From: CAYUVF01 sp964448045
GTDB lineage: Bacteria; Bacteroidota; Rhodothermia; Rhodothermales; Salinibacteraceae
DNA: 47,124 nt
Direction: 5' to 3'
Assembly (NCBI GenBank): GCA_964448045.1
Contig: CAYUVF010000030.1
Coordinates: 1 to 47,124, forward strand
Shown here piece by piece: positions 23,967-31,431 of this stretch (its first letter is position 1; every line of letters starts with the position of its first letter). The notes beneath the pieces were generated by a model that had not been told where the DNA came from, did not search any database, and saw nothing but the letters and a program-made list of their open reading frames with translations. The translations under genes and the position numbers were made by a program.

Positions 23967-25400
23967 ATGTCTCATCCTCCCATCGCGTTTGGCACCGACG
24001 GCTGGCGAGCTGTCATCGCCGACGAGTATACGTTTGCCAATCTTGCGCGTGTCACTTATGCCACGGCGCAGTGGCTCCACGAGGCCTACGGCTCCTCCCC
24101 ACGCGTCGTCCTCGGGCACGATACCCGATTCCTGGGCCGCGAGTTTGCGGAGTACGCTGCGCGCCTGCTTGCTCGCGAAGACATCCGCGTCACCCTTACG
24201 AAGACCTTCGTCTCGACGCCGGCCATCAGCTGGGCGACGGAGGCGATGGGCTGCGACGCCGGCGTAGTCATCACGGCCAGCCATAATCCGCCACGCTACA
24301 ACGGCTTCAAGATCAAGGCCGATTTTGGCGGACCGGCTCCGCCGTCCATGATCCGCGCTGTCGAGCAGCGCCTCCCCGATGGAGGGATCGACACGAGTGA
24401 TCTGCCCCCGATGGCCGCGCTGCAGGAGGCGGGCAATATCGAAGTGCGCGACGTCTCGGCGGCTTATCTGGAGGCGCTGCGGCAGCGGCTCGATATTGAC
24501 GCAATTCGCGCTTCCGAACTCACCGTGGCCCATGACCCCATGTTCGGATCGGGCAAGGGGCTCGTGGCCGATCTGCTGGGCCGCGGGCGCGTCGTCGAGC
24601 TGCACGACGACTGGAATCCGAGCTTCCACGGCCGCCCACCCGAACCCATCGAGCGCAACCTGAATGAGCTGGCCGAGACGATCCGCCGTGAGGGCTGCGA
24701 CGTGGGGCTTGGCAACGACGGCGACGCCGATCGCATCGGCATGTTCGACGAAACCGGCACGTACGTTAGCTCCCACCGGCTCCTGGCGTTGCTCGTCAAG
24801 TACCTCCATGAGGAGCGTGGCCTCTCGGGCAAAATCGTGAAGACGTTTTCTACGACACATATGCTCGATAAAATGGCCGCCCGCTATGGCCTGGAGATTG
24901 AGACGACGCCCATCGGCTTCAAGTACATCGCGCCCAAGATGGCCAATGAGGATGTCCTCGTAGCCGGCGAAGAATCGGGGGGGATCGCGGCGAAAGGACA
25001 CATTCCCGAGCGCGACGGCATCTACATCGGGCTGCTGATCACCGAGATGATCGTGAAGCGCGGCAAACCCCTTTCGGAGCTGGTGCAGGAGCTGTACGAC
25101 GAGTTTGGTCCGCACCGCACGTATCGCGACGACCTCCACATTACGGAGGCGCAGAAGACCTCGGTGTTGGATCGGCTGGATCGGCAGGGGGGACTCGATC
25201 AAATCTTGGGGCATCCCGTGGAGCGGATTGATACGCTGGATGGCTTCAAGCACATCACTGAGGCCGGCTGGCTGCTGATTCGCCCCTCCGGCACCGAGCC
25301 GGTCCTCCGCGTGTACTCCGAGGCGGAGACGGCCGAGACGGCCGAGGCACTGGTCAAAGATGCCACGAGGCGACTCGGACTGGACGAGGCGGCCTCCTGA
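23967..25400 (+). CDS. Phosphoglucomutase/phosphomannomutase family protein
   Basis: The enzyme moves phosphate between C1 and C6 of a hexose. The 477-residue product starts at the ATG at 23967 with F-G-T-D-G-W-R. The phosphoserine loop V-I-T-A-S-H-N-P-P-R-Y-N-G-F has Ser105. The magnesium loop G-N-D-G-D-A-D-R has Asp251, Asp253 and Asp255. The sugar-binding G-E-E-S-G-G is near 335, and the phosphate-binding R-P-S-G-T-E-P begins at Arg439. I cannot tell whether glucose, mannose or glucosamine phosphate is used; F-G-T-D-G-W-R-A is common in phosphoglucomutases of this branch. Its neighbours are unrelated. Confidence 0.9.
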   Translation: MSHPPIAFGTDGWRAVIADEYTFANLARVTYATAQWLHEAYGSSPRVVLGHDTRFLGREFAEYAARLLAREDIRVTLTKTFVSTPAISWATEAMGCDAGVVITASHNPPRYNGFKIKADFGGPAPPSMIRAVEQRLPDGGIDTSDLPPMAALQEAGNIEVRDVSAAYLEALRQRLDIDAIRASELTVAHDPMFGSGKGLVADLLGRGRVVELHDDWNPSFHGRPPEPIERNLNELAETIRREGCDVGLGNDGDADRIGMFDETGTYVSSHRLLALLVKYLHEERGLSGKIVKTFSTTHMLDKMAARYGLEIETTPIGFKYIAPKMANEDVLVAGEESGGIAAKGHIPERDGIYIGLLITEMIVKRGKPLSELVQELYDEFGPHRTYRDDLHITEAQKTSVLDRLDRQGGLDQILGHPVERIDTLDGFKHITEAGWLLIRPSGTEPVLRVYSEAETAETAEALVKDATRRLGLDEAAS

Positions 25401-25488
25401 TTCGCACCGGCACAGCCGGTTGAGCCGCGCTCGAATGAGTGGAGAGACGGGGGCTCGGCTCGCAGGCCCATCGGATGGAATAAACCGG

Positions 25489-25548
25489 GCGGGTGGTTGG
25501 TCTTTCTACTGATCCGCGGTTGTTTATTCCCCCAAAGACCGATCCCGC
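25489..25548 (+). promoter_or_regulatory. Compound hairpin directly before a lipoprotein start codon
   Basis: GCGGG (25489-25493) and GGTCTTT (25499-25505) pair in order with AAAGACC (25534-25540) and CCCGC (25544-25548). The outer pair ends two bases before the ATG at 25550. Folded RNA would cover the ribosome-landing site. There is no T-run and no known riboswitch class that I recognise. Confidence 0.45.
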
Positions 25549-25549
25549 C

Positions 25550-25954
25550 ATGCCCGACTCGTGCCCGAGGTGTCTGTACCCGAGGTTTCTTGCCGCTGTT
25601 GTGCTCGTAATCGGGATGATGGGAAGCGGCTGCGATTGGATTTCCAGCGACTCAGCCGTCGTGCCGGGGCGCTCGGGCGTCTACGCCGGCCCGTTTAGTC
25701 AAGGCATTGAGGACAGCGTGTTCGATCCGTGTGGGCGGGAAGAGGTTTGGAAGATAGTCGGATTCGATGCTGATACGACGTTCGGCCGGCGCGTCTGGGA
25801 GCAGCTGCGAGCCGGAGAGAATCCGATGTTCGTGCGGCTGCAGGGCATCCCGACGGCGCGCGGCGCGTTCGAAGGCATCTTCGTGACGTACGATCGCGAG
25901 TTCGCGCTGGAGGAAGCTCTTGAGGTGCGCCCCCTTCAAGAAACGGATTGCTGA
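25550..25954 (+). CDS. Small predicted lipoprotein, unknown function
   Basis: The product has 134 residues from the ATG at 25550. The N-terminus has a hydrophobic run (F-L-A-A-V-V-L-V-I-G-M-M) and a lipobox-like G-S-G-C, so it is probably a lipid-anchored periplasmic or outer-membrane protein. The mature part has a pair of cysteines (P-C-G-R near residue 63 and the last residue), several aromatic positions and D-A-D-T-T-F-G-R-R-V-W-E. I do not recognise a family. It precedes a second small lipoprotein by 18 bases, so the two are likely one operon, and a hairpin covers its start. Confidence 0.65.
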   Translation: MPDSCPRCLYPRFLAAVVLVIGMMGSGCDWISSDSAVVPGRSGVYAGPFSQGIEDSVFDPCGREEVWKIVGFDADTTFGRRVWEQLRAGENPMFVRLQGIPTARGAFEGIFVTYDREFALEEALEVRPLQETDC

Positions 25955-25972
25955 TGCCAAGCCCAAAAGACG

Positions 25973-26368
25973 ATGGCTGCCATGATTCGAGATCGACGCA
26001 CTGCTTACGGGGTGCTCCTCGTGCTCCTCGTTGTGCTTATGGGCTGCGAGGTCGACCCGGATGCGCCCGTCGGGCCCGGCCGCACCGTGGAGGCGTACGT
26101 CGAGGGCGATGAGCTCATCGTGGTCAACGCGACGCTGAAGCGGATCTGGACGTTTGCTATCGGGCAGAGGGCGGGGGCGACCGTTTTGTGGGGCTCCACC
26201 CTCGAGGGGGAGAGCATTGCTGCGGGGCAGCGGCAGCGCATCCCGCTGGACGAGGTGATGTTGGCACCCGAGGAGGAGCTGCTGCTGGTGTACTATTGGA
26301 GCGCAGTGGTTGCGTCGGGCGAGGTCGTTCCGGGGCCGGTGCGCTCGCTCGACGTGGCGCTGGAGTGA
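25973..26368 (+). CDS. Second small predicted lipoprotein, unknown function
   Basis: The product has 131 residues from the ATG at 25973 (another in-frame ATG is at 25982). Signal features are R-D-R-R, then G-V-L-L-V-L-L-V-V-L and lipobox L-M-G-C. The mature part looks like a single small beta-sandwich (alternating V-E-A-Y-V-E-G-D-E-L-I-V-V-N-A-T and W-T-F-A-I-G-Q-R-A-G-A-T-V). I cannot assign a family. It follows the first lipoprotein closely and converges with the methionine-sulfoxide-reductase gene across 13 bases. Confidence 0.65.
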   Translation: MAAMIRDRRTAYGVLLVLLVVLMGCEVDPDAPVGPGRTVEAYVEGDELIVVNATLKRIWTFAIGQRAGATVLWGSTLEGESIAAGQRQRIPLDEVMLAPEEELLLVYYWSAVVASGEVVPGPVRSLDVALE

Positions 26369-26381
26369 GGGCCAGATGGGG

Positions 26382-26885
26382 TTATCGCTGCGTCGTATCG
26401 GCGAACTGGCGGCCGAGCTTCGCGCCGATCCGCTCCAAATATTCCCGATCGGTATCGGTGAAGGCGGCGAGGGTGTCCGAGTCGACGTCGAGGACGGCGA
26501 GCAACTCGCCCTCGGGTGTGACGATGGGCACGACGACCTCCGAGCGGGTAGAGGCCGAGCAGGCGATGTGATCGGGGAATTGCTCGACATCGGGGACGAA
26601 CTGGGTCGATCGCGTGCGCGCCGCCGCGCCGCAGACGCCCCGCTCGACGTCGATCCGCAGGCATCCGTGGGAGCCCTGGTAGGGGCCGACGATCAACAGA
26701 TCATCCGAGACGGCGCGGTAGAAGCCCGTCCAATCGAAGTAGTCGAACGAATGGTGCAGCTCGCAGGTGACCGTTGCCATGGCGGCGATCCAGTCGTCTT
26801 CGCCATCGAGCAGGGCGTCGATGCGGTCCAGGACAGCATCGTATGCTTGGGCGCGGTCGGGGCGAACGTCGGTCGTTTCAGGCAT
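26382..26885 (-). CDS. Free methionine-(R)-sulfoxide reductase, GAF-domain protein
   Basis: The enzyme reduces free Met-(R)-sulfoxide to methionine. The product has 167 residues from the ATG at 26885. The fRMsr subgroup of GAF proteins is marked by three cysteines, and here C75 (G-C-L-R-I), C85 (G-V-C-G) and C109 (H-I-A-C-S) have spacings of 10 and 24, the same as in the E. coli enzyme. F-D-W-T-G-F-Y near residue 50, G-P-Y-Q-G near 67 and S-E-V-V-V-P-I near 115 also fit. It is the last of four closely spaced minus-strand genes, with DUF427 50 bases upstream. The context suggests oxidative-stress defence. Confidence 0.88.
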   Translation of the reverse strand: MPETTDVRPDRAQAYDAVLDRIDALLDGEDDWIAAMATVTCELHHSFDYFDWTGFYRAVSDDLLIVGPYQGSHGCLRIDVERGVCGAAARTRSTQFVPDVEQFPDHIACSASTRSEVVVPIVTPEGELLAVLDVDSDTLAAFTDTDREYLERIGAKLGRQFADTTQR

Positions 26886-26935
26886 AGTGGGACAATATCC
26901 GGTCAGCGGGGCAGCTGGCGGCAACGGCGTGCAGA

Positions 26936-27220
26936 TCACTCATCTGTGACCTGTACGCCGTTCCAGAAGGCGACGTAGTCTTTGATTTTGGTGGCCTTCT
27001 CACTGGGCTCGGGATAGTACCAGGCGGCGTTGGTGTTGCGTTCGTCGTCGACGATCACATTGTAGTAGCTCGCCTGGCCCTTCCACGGGCAGCGCGTATG
27101 ATGATCGCTGGGCTCGACGTAGTCGCGATGCACCGAGTCGGGCGGAAAATAGTGGTTGCCTTCGATGACGATGGTGTCGTTGCTCTCGGCGATAACGGTG
27201 CCGTTCCAGATAGCCTTCAT
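26936..27220 (-). CDS. DUF427 domain protein
   Basis: The product has 94 residues from the ATG at 27220. It has the full DUF427 pattern: M-K-A-I-W-N-G-T-V-I-A-E-S, N-H-Y-F-P-P-D-S-V, then S-D-H-H-T-R-C-P-W-K-G-Q-A-S-Y-Y, A-A-W-Y-Y-P-E-P and Y-V-A-F-W. The conserved T-x-C-P-W-K-G with its cysteine is the family hallmark. The fold is a small beta-tent; the biochemical role is unknown. It lies in a minus-strand run between a membrane protein (40 bases upstream) and fRMsr. Confidence 0.9.
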   Translation of the reverse strand: MKAIWNGTVIAESNDTIVIEGNHYFPPDSVHRDYVEPSDHHTRCPWKGQASYYNVIVDDERNTNAAWYYPEPSEKATKIKDYVAFWNGVQVTDE

Positions 27221-27260
27221 GGTGTGGGACACGAATGATGAGAGAAAAAAGACGGGAGTG

Positions 27261-27725
27261 CTACGGTAGATCAATCAGCACACGGAGCATCCAGAGCACA
27301 AGTCCGGCGCGCGCCATCCAGGCCAGCGTCCGGATCCAGTTGGTCGTGACGAGCTGATAATGGGTCTCGGCGTCAAATCCGGAGGCGAGCGTTTGATGGA
27401 GCGGCACCTGCAGGAGGCCGGTGGAGATCCAGATGAGGGCCAGCAGGCCGAGGCCGGTCCACACCAGCCCTGCGGGCACGCCCACCGGGCGCCAGGCGAC
27501 GAGAGCGCACGCCGTCACGAGTTCGACGGTCATCGCCGGCAAAACGATCCATGTAATGCGTGTCATGTGGGCGGTGTGATAAGCCGGATAGGCCTCGACC
27601 CCCACTCGTGCAAACAGCGGGTAGTGCACCACCTGAACGACGAGGATGACGCCGAGCATGATGAACGTCGCTGCGGCATGGGTCAGGATGAGGGCCGGCA
27701 TGGCAGGCAGTCGATCGGGAGGCAT
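27261..27725 (-). CDS. Four-helix integral membrane protein, unknown function
   Basis: From the ATG at 27725 it has 154 residues; the ATG at 27701 is an alternative that drops eight residues. Four hydrophobic helices are plain: about 10-36 (ending V-Q-V-V-H-Y-P-L-F), 53-75, 82-106 and 125-150. Histidines in V-H-Y-P, Y-H-T-A-H-M and P-L-H-Q lie at helix ends and could bind metal or heme, which is a guess. I do not recognise a named family. It begins 26 bases after the FAD oxidoreductase stop, so the two are probably co-transcribed. Confidence 0.7.
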   Translation of the reverse strand: MPPDRLPAMPALILTHAAATFIMLGVILVVQVVHYPLFARVGVEAYPAYHTAHMTRITWIVLPAMTVELVTACALVAWRPVGVPAGLVWTGLGLLALIWISTGLLQVPLHQTLASGFDAETHYQLVTTNWIRTLAWMARAGLVLWMLRVLIDLP

Positions 27726-27751
27726 CACCAAGGCGGGGCGGGCAGCCGAAC

Positions 27752-29011
27752 TCAAGCCGGCACGCGATGATCCGCCAGGACGGCCTGGGCCGCGGCGCGT
27801 CCCGAGGCGATAGCGCCGTTGAGTGAGGCAGTGCGCGTGTGATCGCCGCAAACATACAGCCCCGTCCGACGGCGGATCGGCTTCTTCGGGGGCGACAAGA
27901 ACGGCGGCGCCTGATCCGGCAGGGCATAGCGAATGCGGTACGTTCGCAGATGCGTCCACTCCGCAGCCGCACGCCCAAACCAGTCGACCAACTGGGCGCG
28001 GACGTTACGCTCGACGACATCATCGGCGTCGCCGGGATTACCCAGCACGGTCACCGAAACCAGCGCGCGGTCGGCCGGCGCGTACGAGGGCGCGACATCC
28101 GACGGCACGCAGAGCGTGTTGATTGGCCCGTACTGCTCACCATTGAGCACCAGCTTGGGCGTATCCAGCGGAGAGGTGCTAGCCGCATAGTAGAGGCAGG
28201 TGGTGGAGTGGCCGCCGGACGGGGCATCATCGCCGAGGAGGATGCGCGCTGTGGGCGCTTCCGTTGCCACGACGATCGCGGGGGCGGTATGCGCCGTGCC
28301 GTCGTCCAGTAGCACCTGCTGCTTGTCGATGGCCGTGACGGGCATGTTCAGGTGGATCGAGTCCGCGGGCAGTGACGCGGCGATCTGGCGCGGCAGCGCC
28401 TCCATGCCTGCGTCGGGGAGCACAGCGCGGCCCTCCGCAAACATCTTAAACACGAACTCGAACATCCGGCTGGAGGCCTTCAGCGACGCATCCAGAAAGA
28501 TCCCACCGAAGAAGGGCCGAAAGAAACGCTCAATGATCCGATCCGAGAATCTCCATCGGTGGCGCAGCGCCTCGATCGTCGTCGTCTCATCGCGAGCGAA
28601 GAGCTCGGGCAGGGACGTGCGTGTGAGCGCCAGGCGCAGCCGCCCGATGCGCGCTTTGTCGGTCACCGTTCCCACCGGCGAAACGAGCGTCGGCAGCAGA
28701 TCGAGCGGATGCCGGAAGGGATCGCCAATTTCATGAAACCGGCCGCCGTAGCGCACCATGGCGCCATCGTAAAACGCGTGCAGATCGAGCGCATCGTAAT
28801 CGAGCTGGCGCTGCGTTTCCGGATAGGCCGAGAGCAGCACCTGGAAGCCGCGATCGAGCTGGAAGCCCTCCACCGAGTCGGTGCGAACGCGACCGCCGAG
28901 TCCATCTGAGGCCTCCAGCAGCTCGAACGACACGCCTGCCCCATGGAGATGGCGGGCACAAGCGAGGCCGGCGAGTCCGCCGCCGATGATGAGCACATCC
29001 GGATCCGACAT
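27752..29011 (-). CDS. FAD-dependent oxidoreductase, amine-oxidase/protoporphyrinogen-oxidase-like
   Basis: The product has 419 residues from the ATG at 29011. The N-terminus is a Rossmann FAD site: V-L-I-I-G-G-G-L-A-G-L-A-C-A-R-H-L, then E-A-S-D-G-L-G-G-R-V-R-T and F-Q-L-D-R-G-F-Q-V-L, which are the landmarks of the amine oxidase/phytoene desaturase superfamily. R-F-F-R-P-F-F-G-G-I-F-L is near residue 160. The C-terminus has G-L-Y-V-C-G-D-H-T-R-T-A-S-L-N-G-A-I-A-S-G, the second FAD motif. The substrate is unknown; carotenoid-type or amine substrates are possible. It leads a four-gene minus-strand run and diverges from the hut operon. Confidence 0.85.
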   Translation of the reverse strand: MSDPDVLIIGGGLAGLACARHLHGAGVSFELLEASDGLGGRVRTDSVEGFQLDRGFQVLLSAYPETQRQLDYDALDLHAFYDGAMVRYGGRFHEIGDPFRHPLDLLPTLVSPVGTVTDKARIGRLRLALTRTSLPELFARDETTTIEALRHRWRFSDRIIERFFRPFFGGIFLDASLKASSRMFEFVFKMFAEGRAVLPDAGMEALPRQIAASLPADSIHLNMPVTAIDKQQVLLDDGTAHTAPAIVVATEAPTARILLGDDAPSGGHSTTCLYYAASTSPLDTPKLVLNGEQYGPINTLCVPSDVAPSYAPADRALVSVTVLGNPGDADDVVERNVRAQLVDWFGRAAAEWTHLRTYRIRYALPDQAPPFLSPPKKPIRRRTGLYVCGDHTRTASLNGAIASGRAAAQAVLADHRVPA

Positions 29012-29032
29012 GAGCAGGAGCAACCTGTGATT

Positions 29033-29117
29033 AAAAAATGCAGCGCGACCGGCCTTGATGCTGAGGTGTGTAGCCCCGACGTTAACAGTACGGCGCGATC
29101 GGCAAAAAGTGCAGCGC
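29033..29117. repeat. Pair of 14-bp direct repeats in the hutU/FAD-oxidoreductase divergent region
   Basis: AAAAAATGCAGCGC (29033-29046) and AAAAAGTGCAGCGC (29104-29117) differ at one base and are 71 bases apart, about seven DNA turns. They lie between two divergent genes, so they may be regulator sites. No hut regulator gene (hutC or hutP) is in the window. Confidence 0.5.
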
Positions 29118-29130
29118 AAATGTGACACCC

Positions 29131-29162
29131 TTGAAAAACAGGTCACGGTTGCCCCACCTTTG
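29131..29162 (+). promoter_or_regulatory. Candidate Bacteroidota-type promoter for the hut operon
   Basis: TTGAAA (29131-29136) and CACCTTTG (29155-29162) resemble the Bacteroidota -33 TTTG/-7 TAnnTTTG promoter, with one mismatch in the -7 box. GTGAC (29122-29126) and GTCAC (29142-29146) form an inverted pair around the -33 element. The hutU ATG lies 50 bases downstream. Confidence 0.35.
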
Positions 29163-29212
29163 GCCCGATGCGTCGCCGCACATCGATTTCATCAATCCAC
29201 TTCCTCGACATC

Positions 29213-30871
29213 ATGGATGGTGCAGAACCGGTACGTGCCCCCCGGGGCACAACGTTGCAGTGCAACGGGTGGCATCAGGAAGCGGCCCTGCGGATGCTGA
29301 TGAACAACCTCGATCCGGAGGTAGCGGAGAAGCCGGACGAGTTGATCGTCTACGGCGGCACGGGCAAGGCGGCGCGCAACTGGGACTGCTACCACGCCAT
29401 CGTACGAACACTCAAGCGGCTCGAAAACGACGAAACACTGCTCGTGCAGAGCGGCAAGCCGGTGGGTGTGTTTCGGACGCACCCCGAGGCGCCGCGCGTT
29501 TTGATCGCCAACTCCCACCTCGTCCCGCGCTGGGCGGATTGGGACGAGTTTCGCCGGCTGGAGCAGATGGGCCTCACGATGTACGGTCAGATGACGGCGG
29601 GCTCGTGGATCTACATCGGCACGCAGGGCATTTTGCAGGGGACGTTCGAGACGTTTGCGGAATGCGCGCGGCAGCACTTCGGTGGCACGCTGGCGGGGCA
29701 GCTGTTGGTGACGGCGGGCCTCGGTGGGATGGGCGGCGCGCAGCCCCTGGCTGCTACGATGAACGGGGCGGCATTCTTGGGCGTCGAAGTCGACCCCAGG
29801 CGCATCGAGCGCCGCGTGGAAACCGGCTACTGCGACCGGATGTGCACCGACCTCGACGAAGCGCTGAACCTCGTGCTGCAGGCCAAAGCCGATGGCGAGG
29901 CCGTATCTGTGGGCCTCGTAGGCAACATCGCCGACGTGCTGCCCGAGCTCGTCCGCCGCGACGTTGTCCCCGACGTGCTCACCGACCAGACCGCGGCGCA
30001 CGACCTTCGTGAAGGCTACATCCCGTCGGGCTACGCGGTCGAAGAAGCTGCCGCGTTCCGCCAGAGCGATCCTGGAGCCTACGACGAAGCCGTGCTCGAC
30101 TCGATGCAGCGCCACGTCCGCGCCATGCTCGATCTGCAGGACGAAGGCGCCATCACGTTCGATTACGGCAACAACCTCCGCGGCCAGGTCGCCGATCATC
30201 GGGGGATGGAGGAGGCGTTCAACTTTCCCGGCTTCGTGCCGGCCTTCATCCGTCCGCTGTTTTGCCGCGGATCGGGGCCGTTCCGATGGGCCGCGTTGTC
30301 GGGCAACCCGGCGGATATTGCCGCCACCGATGAAGCCGTGCTGGAGACGTTTCCGGAGAAAGAGGCGCTGAACAGGTGGATCCGGCAGGCGCAGGAGCAG
30401 GTCCCGTTTCAGGGATTACCGGCACGGATCTGCTGGCTCGAATATGGCGAGCGGGCCGAGATGGGCGCTAAGTTCAACTGGCTGGTCGATAAAGGGAAGG
30501 TGGAAGCGCCGCTCGTCATCGGGCGCGACCACCTCGACGCCGGATCGGTCGCCTCGCCTAATCGGGAGACGGAGGCCATGAAAGACGGCTCCGACGCCAT
30601 CGCCGACTGGCCGCTGCTGAACGCACTCGTCAACACCGCGTCGGGCGCCAGCTGGGTCTCCATTCATCACGGTGGCGGCGTGGGCATCGGCTACTCTATC
30701 CACAGCGGCATGGTATGCGTGGCCGACGGCACCGCCGAGGCCGCCCGCCGCCTCGACCGCGTCCTCACCAACGACCCCGGCACCGGCGTCATGCGCCACG
30801 CCGACGCCGGCTACGACGCCGCGAAGGAAACCGCCGAAGAGCGCGGCGTCGACCTCCCGATGGTTAGGTGA
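29213..30871 (+). CDS. hutU: Urocanate hydratase (urocanase)
   Basis: HutU adds water to urocanate to give imidazolonepropionate, the second step of histidine breakdown, using tightly bound NAD+. The product has 552 residues from the ATG at 29213, chosen to give the family start V-R-A-P-R-G-T; an ATG at 29168 would add 15. Landmarks: E-A-A-L-R-M-L-M-N-N-L-D-P-E-V-A, Y-G-G-T-G-K-A-A-R-N-W, G-L-G-G-M-G-G-A-Q-P-L-A (NAD loop), F-C-R-G-S-G-P-F-R-W, A-R-I-C-W with Cys407 at the place of the essential Cys410 of Pseudomonas, and H-H-G-G-G-V-G-I-G-Y-S. It is the first gene of the hut operon; the stop precedes the repeat-flanked four-helix-bundle gene. Confidence 0.97.
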   Translation: MDGAEPVRAPRGTTLQCNGWHQEAALRMLMNNLDPEVAEKPDELIVYGGTGKAARNWDCYHAIVRTLKRLENDETLLVQSGKPVGVFRTHPEAPRVLIANSHLVPRWADWDEFRRLEQMGLTMYGQMTAGSWIYIGTQGILQGTFETFAECARQHFGGTLAGQLLVTAGLGGMGGAQPLAATMNGAAFLGVEVDPRRIERRVETGYCDRMCTDLDEALNLVLQAKADGEAVSVGLVGNIADVLPELVRRDVVPDVLTDQTAAHDLREGYIPSGYAVEEAAAFRQSDPGAYDEAVLDSMQRHVRAMLDLQDEGAITFDYGNNLRGQVADHRGMEEAFNFPGFVPAFIRPLFCRGSGPFRWAALSGNPADIAATDEAVLETFPEKEALNRWIRQAQEQVPFQGLPARICWLEYGERAEMGAKFNWLVDKGKVEAPLVIGRDHLDAGSVASPNRETEAMKDGSDAIADWPLLNALVNTASGASWVSIHHGGGVGIGYSIHSGMVCVADGTAEAARRLDRVLTNDPGTGVMRHADAGYDAAKETAEERGVDLPMVR

Positions 30872-30882
30872 GGAGGAAGGGA

Positions 30883-30913
30883 GGAATGGAAGAGAGGTGG
30901 AATGGAAGAGAGG
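30883..30913 (+). repeat. Purine-rich tandem repeat, 16-bp period, left flank of the four-helix-bundle gene
   Basis: GGAATGGAAGAGAGG occurs at 30883-30897 and again at 30899-30913. The whole stretch 30870-30922 is almost pure purine, and the second copy overlaps the Shine-Dalgarno AGGAGG (30911-30916) of the next gene. Confidence 0.85.
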
Positions 30914-30922
30914 AGGAAAGAG

Positions 30923-31339
30923 ATGGCGATTCGGGATTTTGAGGACTTGCGCGTGTACCAGACGGGATATAAGGCTGCGATGGATATTTTTGAGTTATCT
31001 CAAGCCTGGCCGACGGAGGAGCGTTATGCGTTGACCGATCAGATCCGCCGCTCGTCGCGGGCCGTGTGTTCAAATATTGCAGAGGCCTGGAGCAAACGGC
31101 GGTACGAGCGGCATTTCATCAGCAAGCTGAGTGATGCGGAGGGGGAAGCCGGAGAGACAATGACTTGGTTAGATTTTGCAAAGGATTGCGGATATCTTGA
31201 TGGGGAGGCTCACGAGCAATTCCGAAGGGCGTATCGGAGGATCCGCGGCGGCTTGGTCAAGATGATGGCAGCCCCAGAAAAATGGTGCGGTCCATCCGAT
31301 CTGATGAGAGAACCCGATGTGGACTATCGCATCGACTAA
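30923..31339 (+). CDS. Four-helix-bundle protein (23S rRNA intervening-sequence protein family)
   Basis: The product has 138 residues from the ATG at 30923, set by a perfect AGGAGG at 30911-30916, six bases before it (an ATG at 30902 is less favoured). The family pattern is full: F-E-D-L-R-V-Y-Q-T-G, then Y-A-L-T-D-Q-I-R-R-S-S-R-A-V-C-S-N-I-A-E-A-W, F-I-S-K-L-S-D-A-E-G-E-A-G-E-T, and L-V-K-M-M-A near residue 111. These proteins form four-helix bundles and pentamers. They are named from copies inside 23S rRNA intervening sequences, but their function is unknown. The gene sits in the middle of the hut operon, is flanked by low-complexity repeats, has lower G+C than its neighbours, and has a strong ribosome site where neighbours have none, all hinting at a mobile origin. 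Confidence 0.9.
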   Translation: MAIRDFEDLRVYQTGYKAAMDIFELSQAWPTEERYALTDQIRRSSRAVCSNIAEAWSKRRYERHFISKLSDAEGEAGETMTWLDFAKDCGYLDGEAHEQFRRAYRRIRGGLVKMMAAPEKWCGPSDLMREPDVDYRID

Positions 31340-31370
31340 CCATCTCCCATTCCCTCACTCGTCCTCTTCT

Positions 31371-31421
31371 CCATTCGCCCATTCCTCCACTCATCCAATC
31401 TTCCACTCATCCATTCGCCCA
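31371..31421 (+). repeat. Pyrimidine-rich repeat block, right flank of the four-helix-bundle gene
   Basis: TCCACTCATCCA occurs at 31386-31397 and 31402-31413 (16-bp period), and CCATTCGCCCA at 31371-31381 and 31411-31421. The block 31342-31431 is nearly pure pyrimidine. TCTTCCA (31399-31405) is the complement of TGGAAGA in the left flank, so the two flanks are loosely inverted. Confidence 0.8.
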
Positions 31422-31431
31422 GTCCTAAACG

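Noticed and set aside
30870..31431. CRISPR array
   Set aside because: The 15-bp and 12-bp repeats are low-complexity, only two copies each, without unique spacers, and no cas genes are present.
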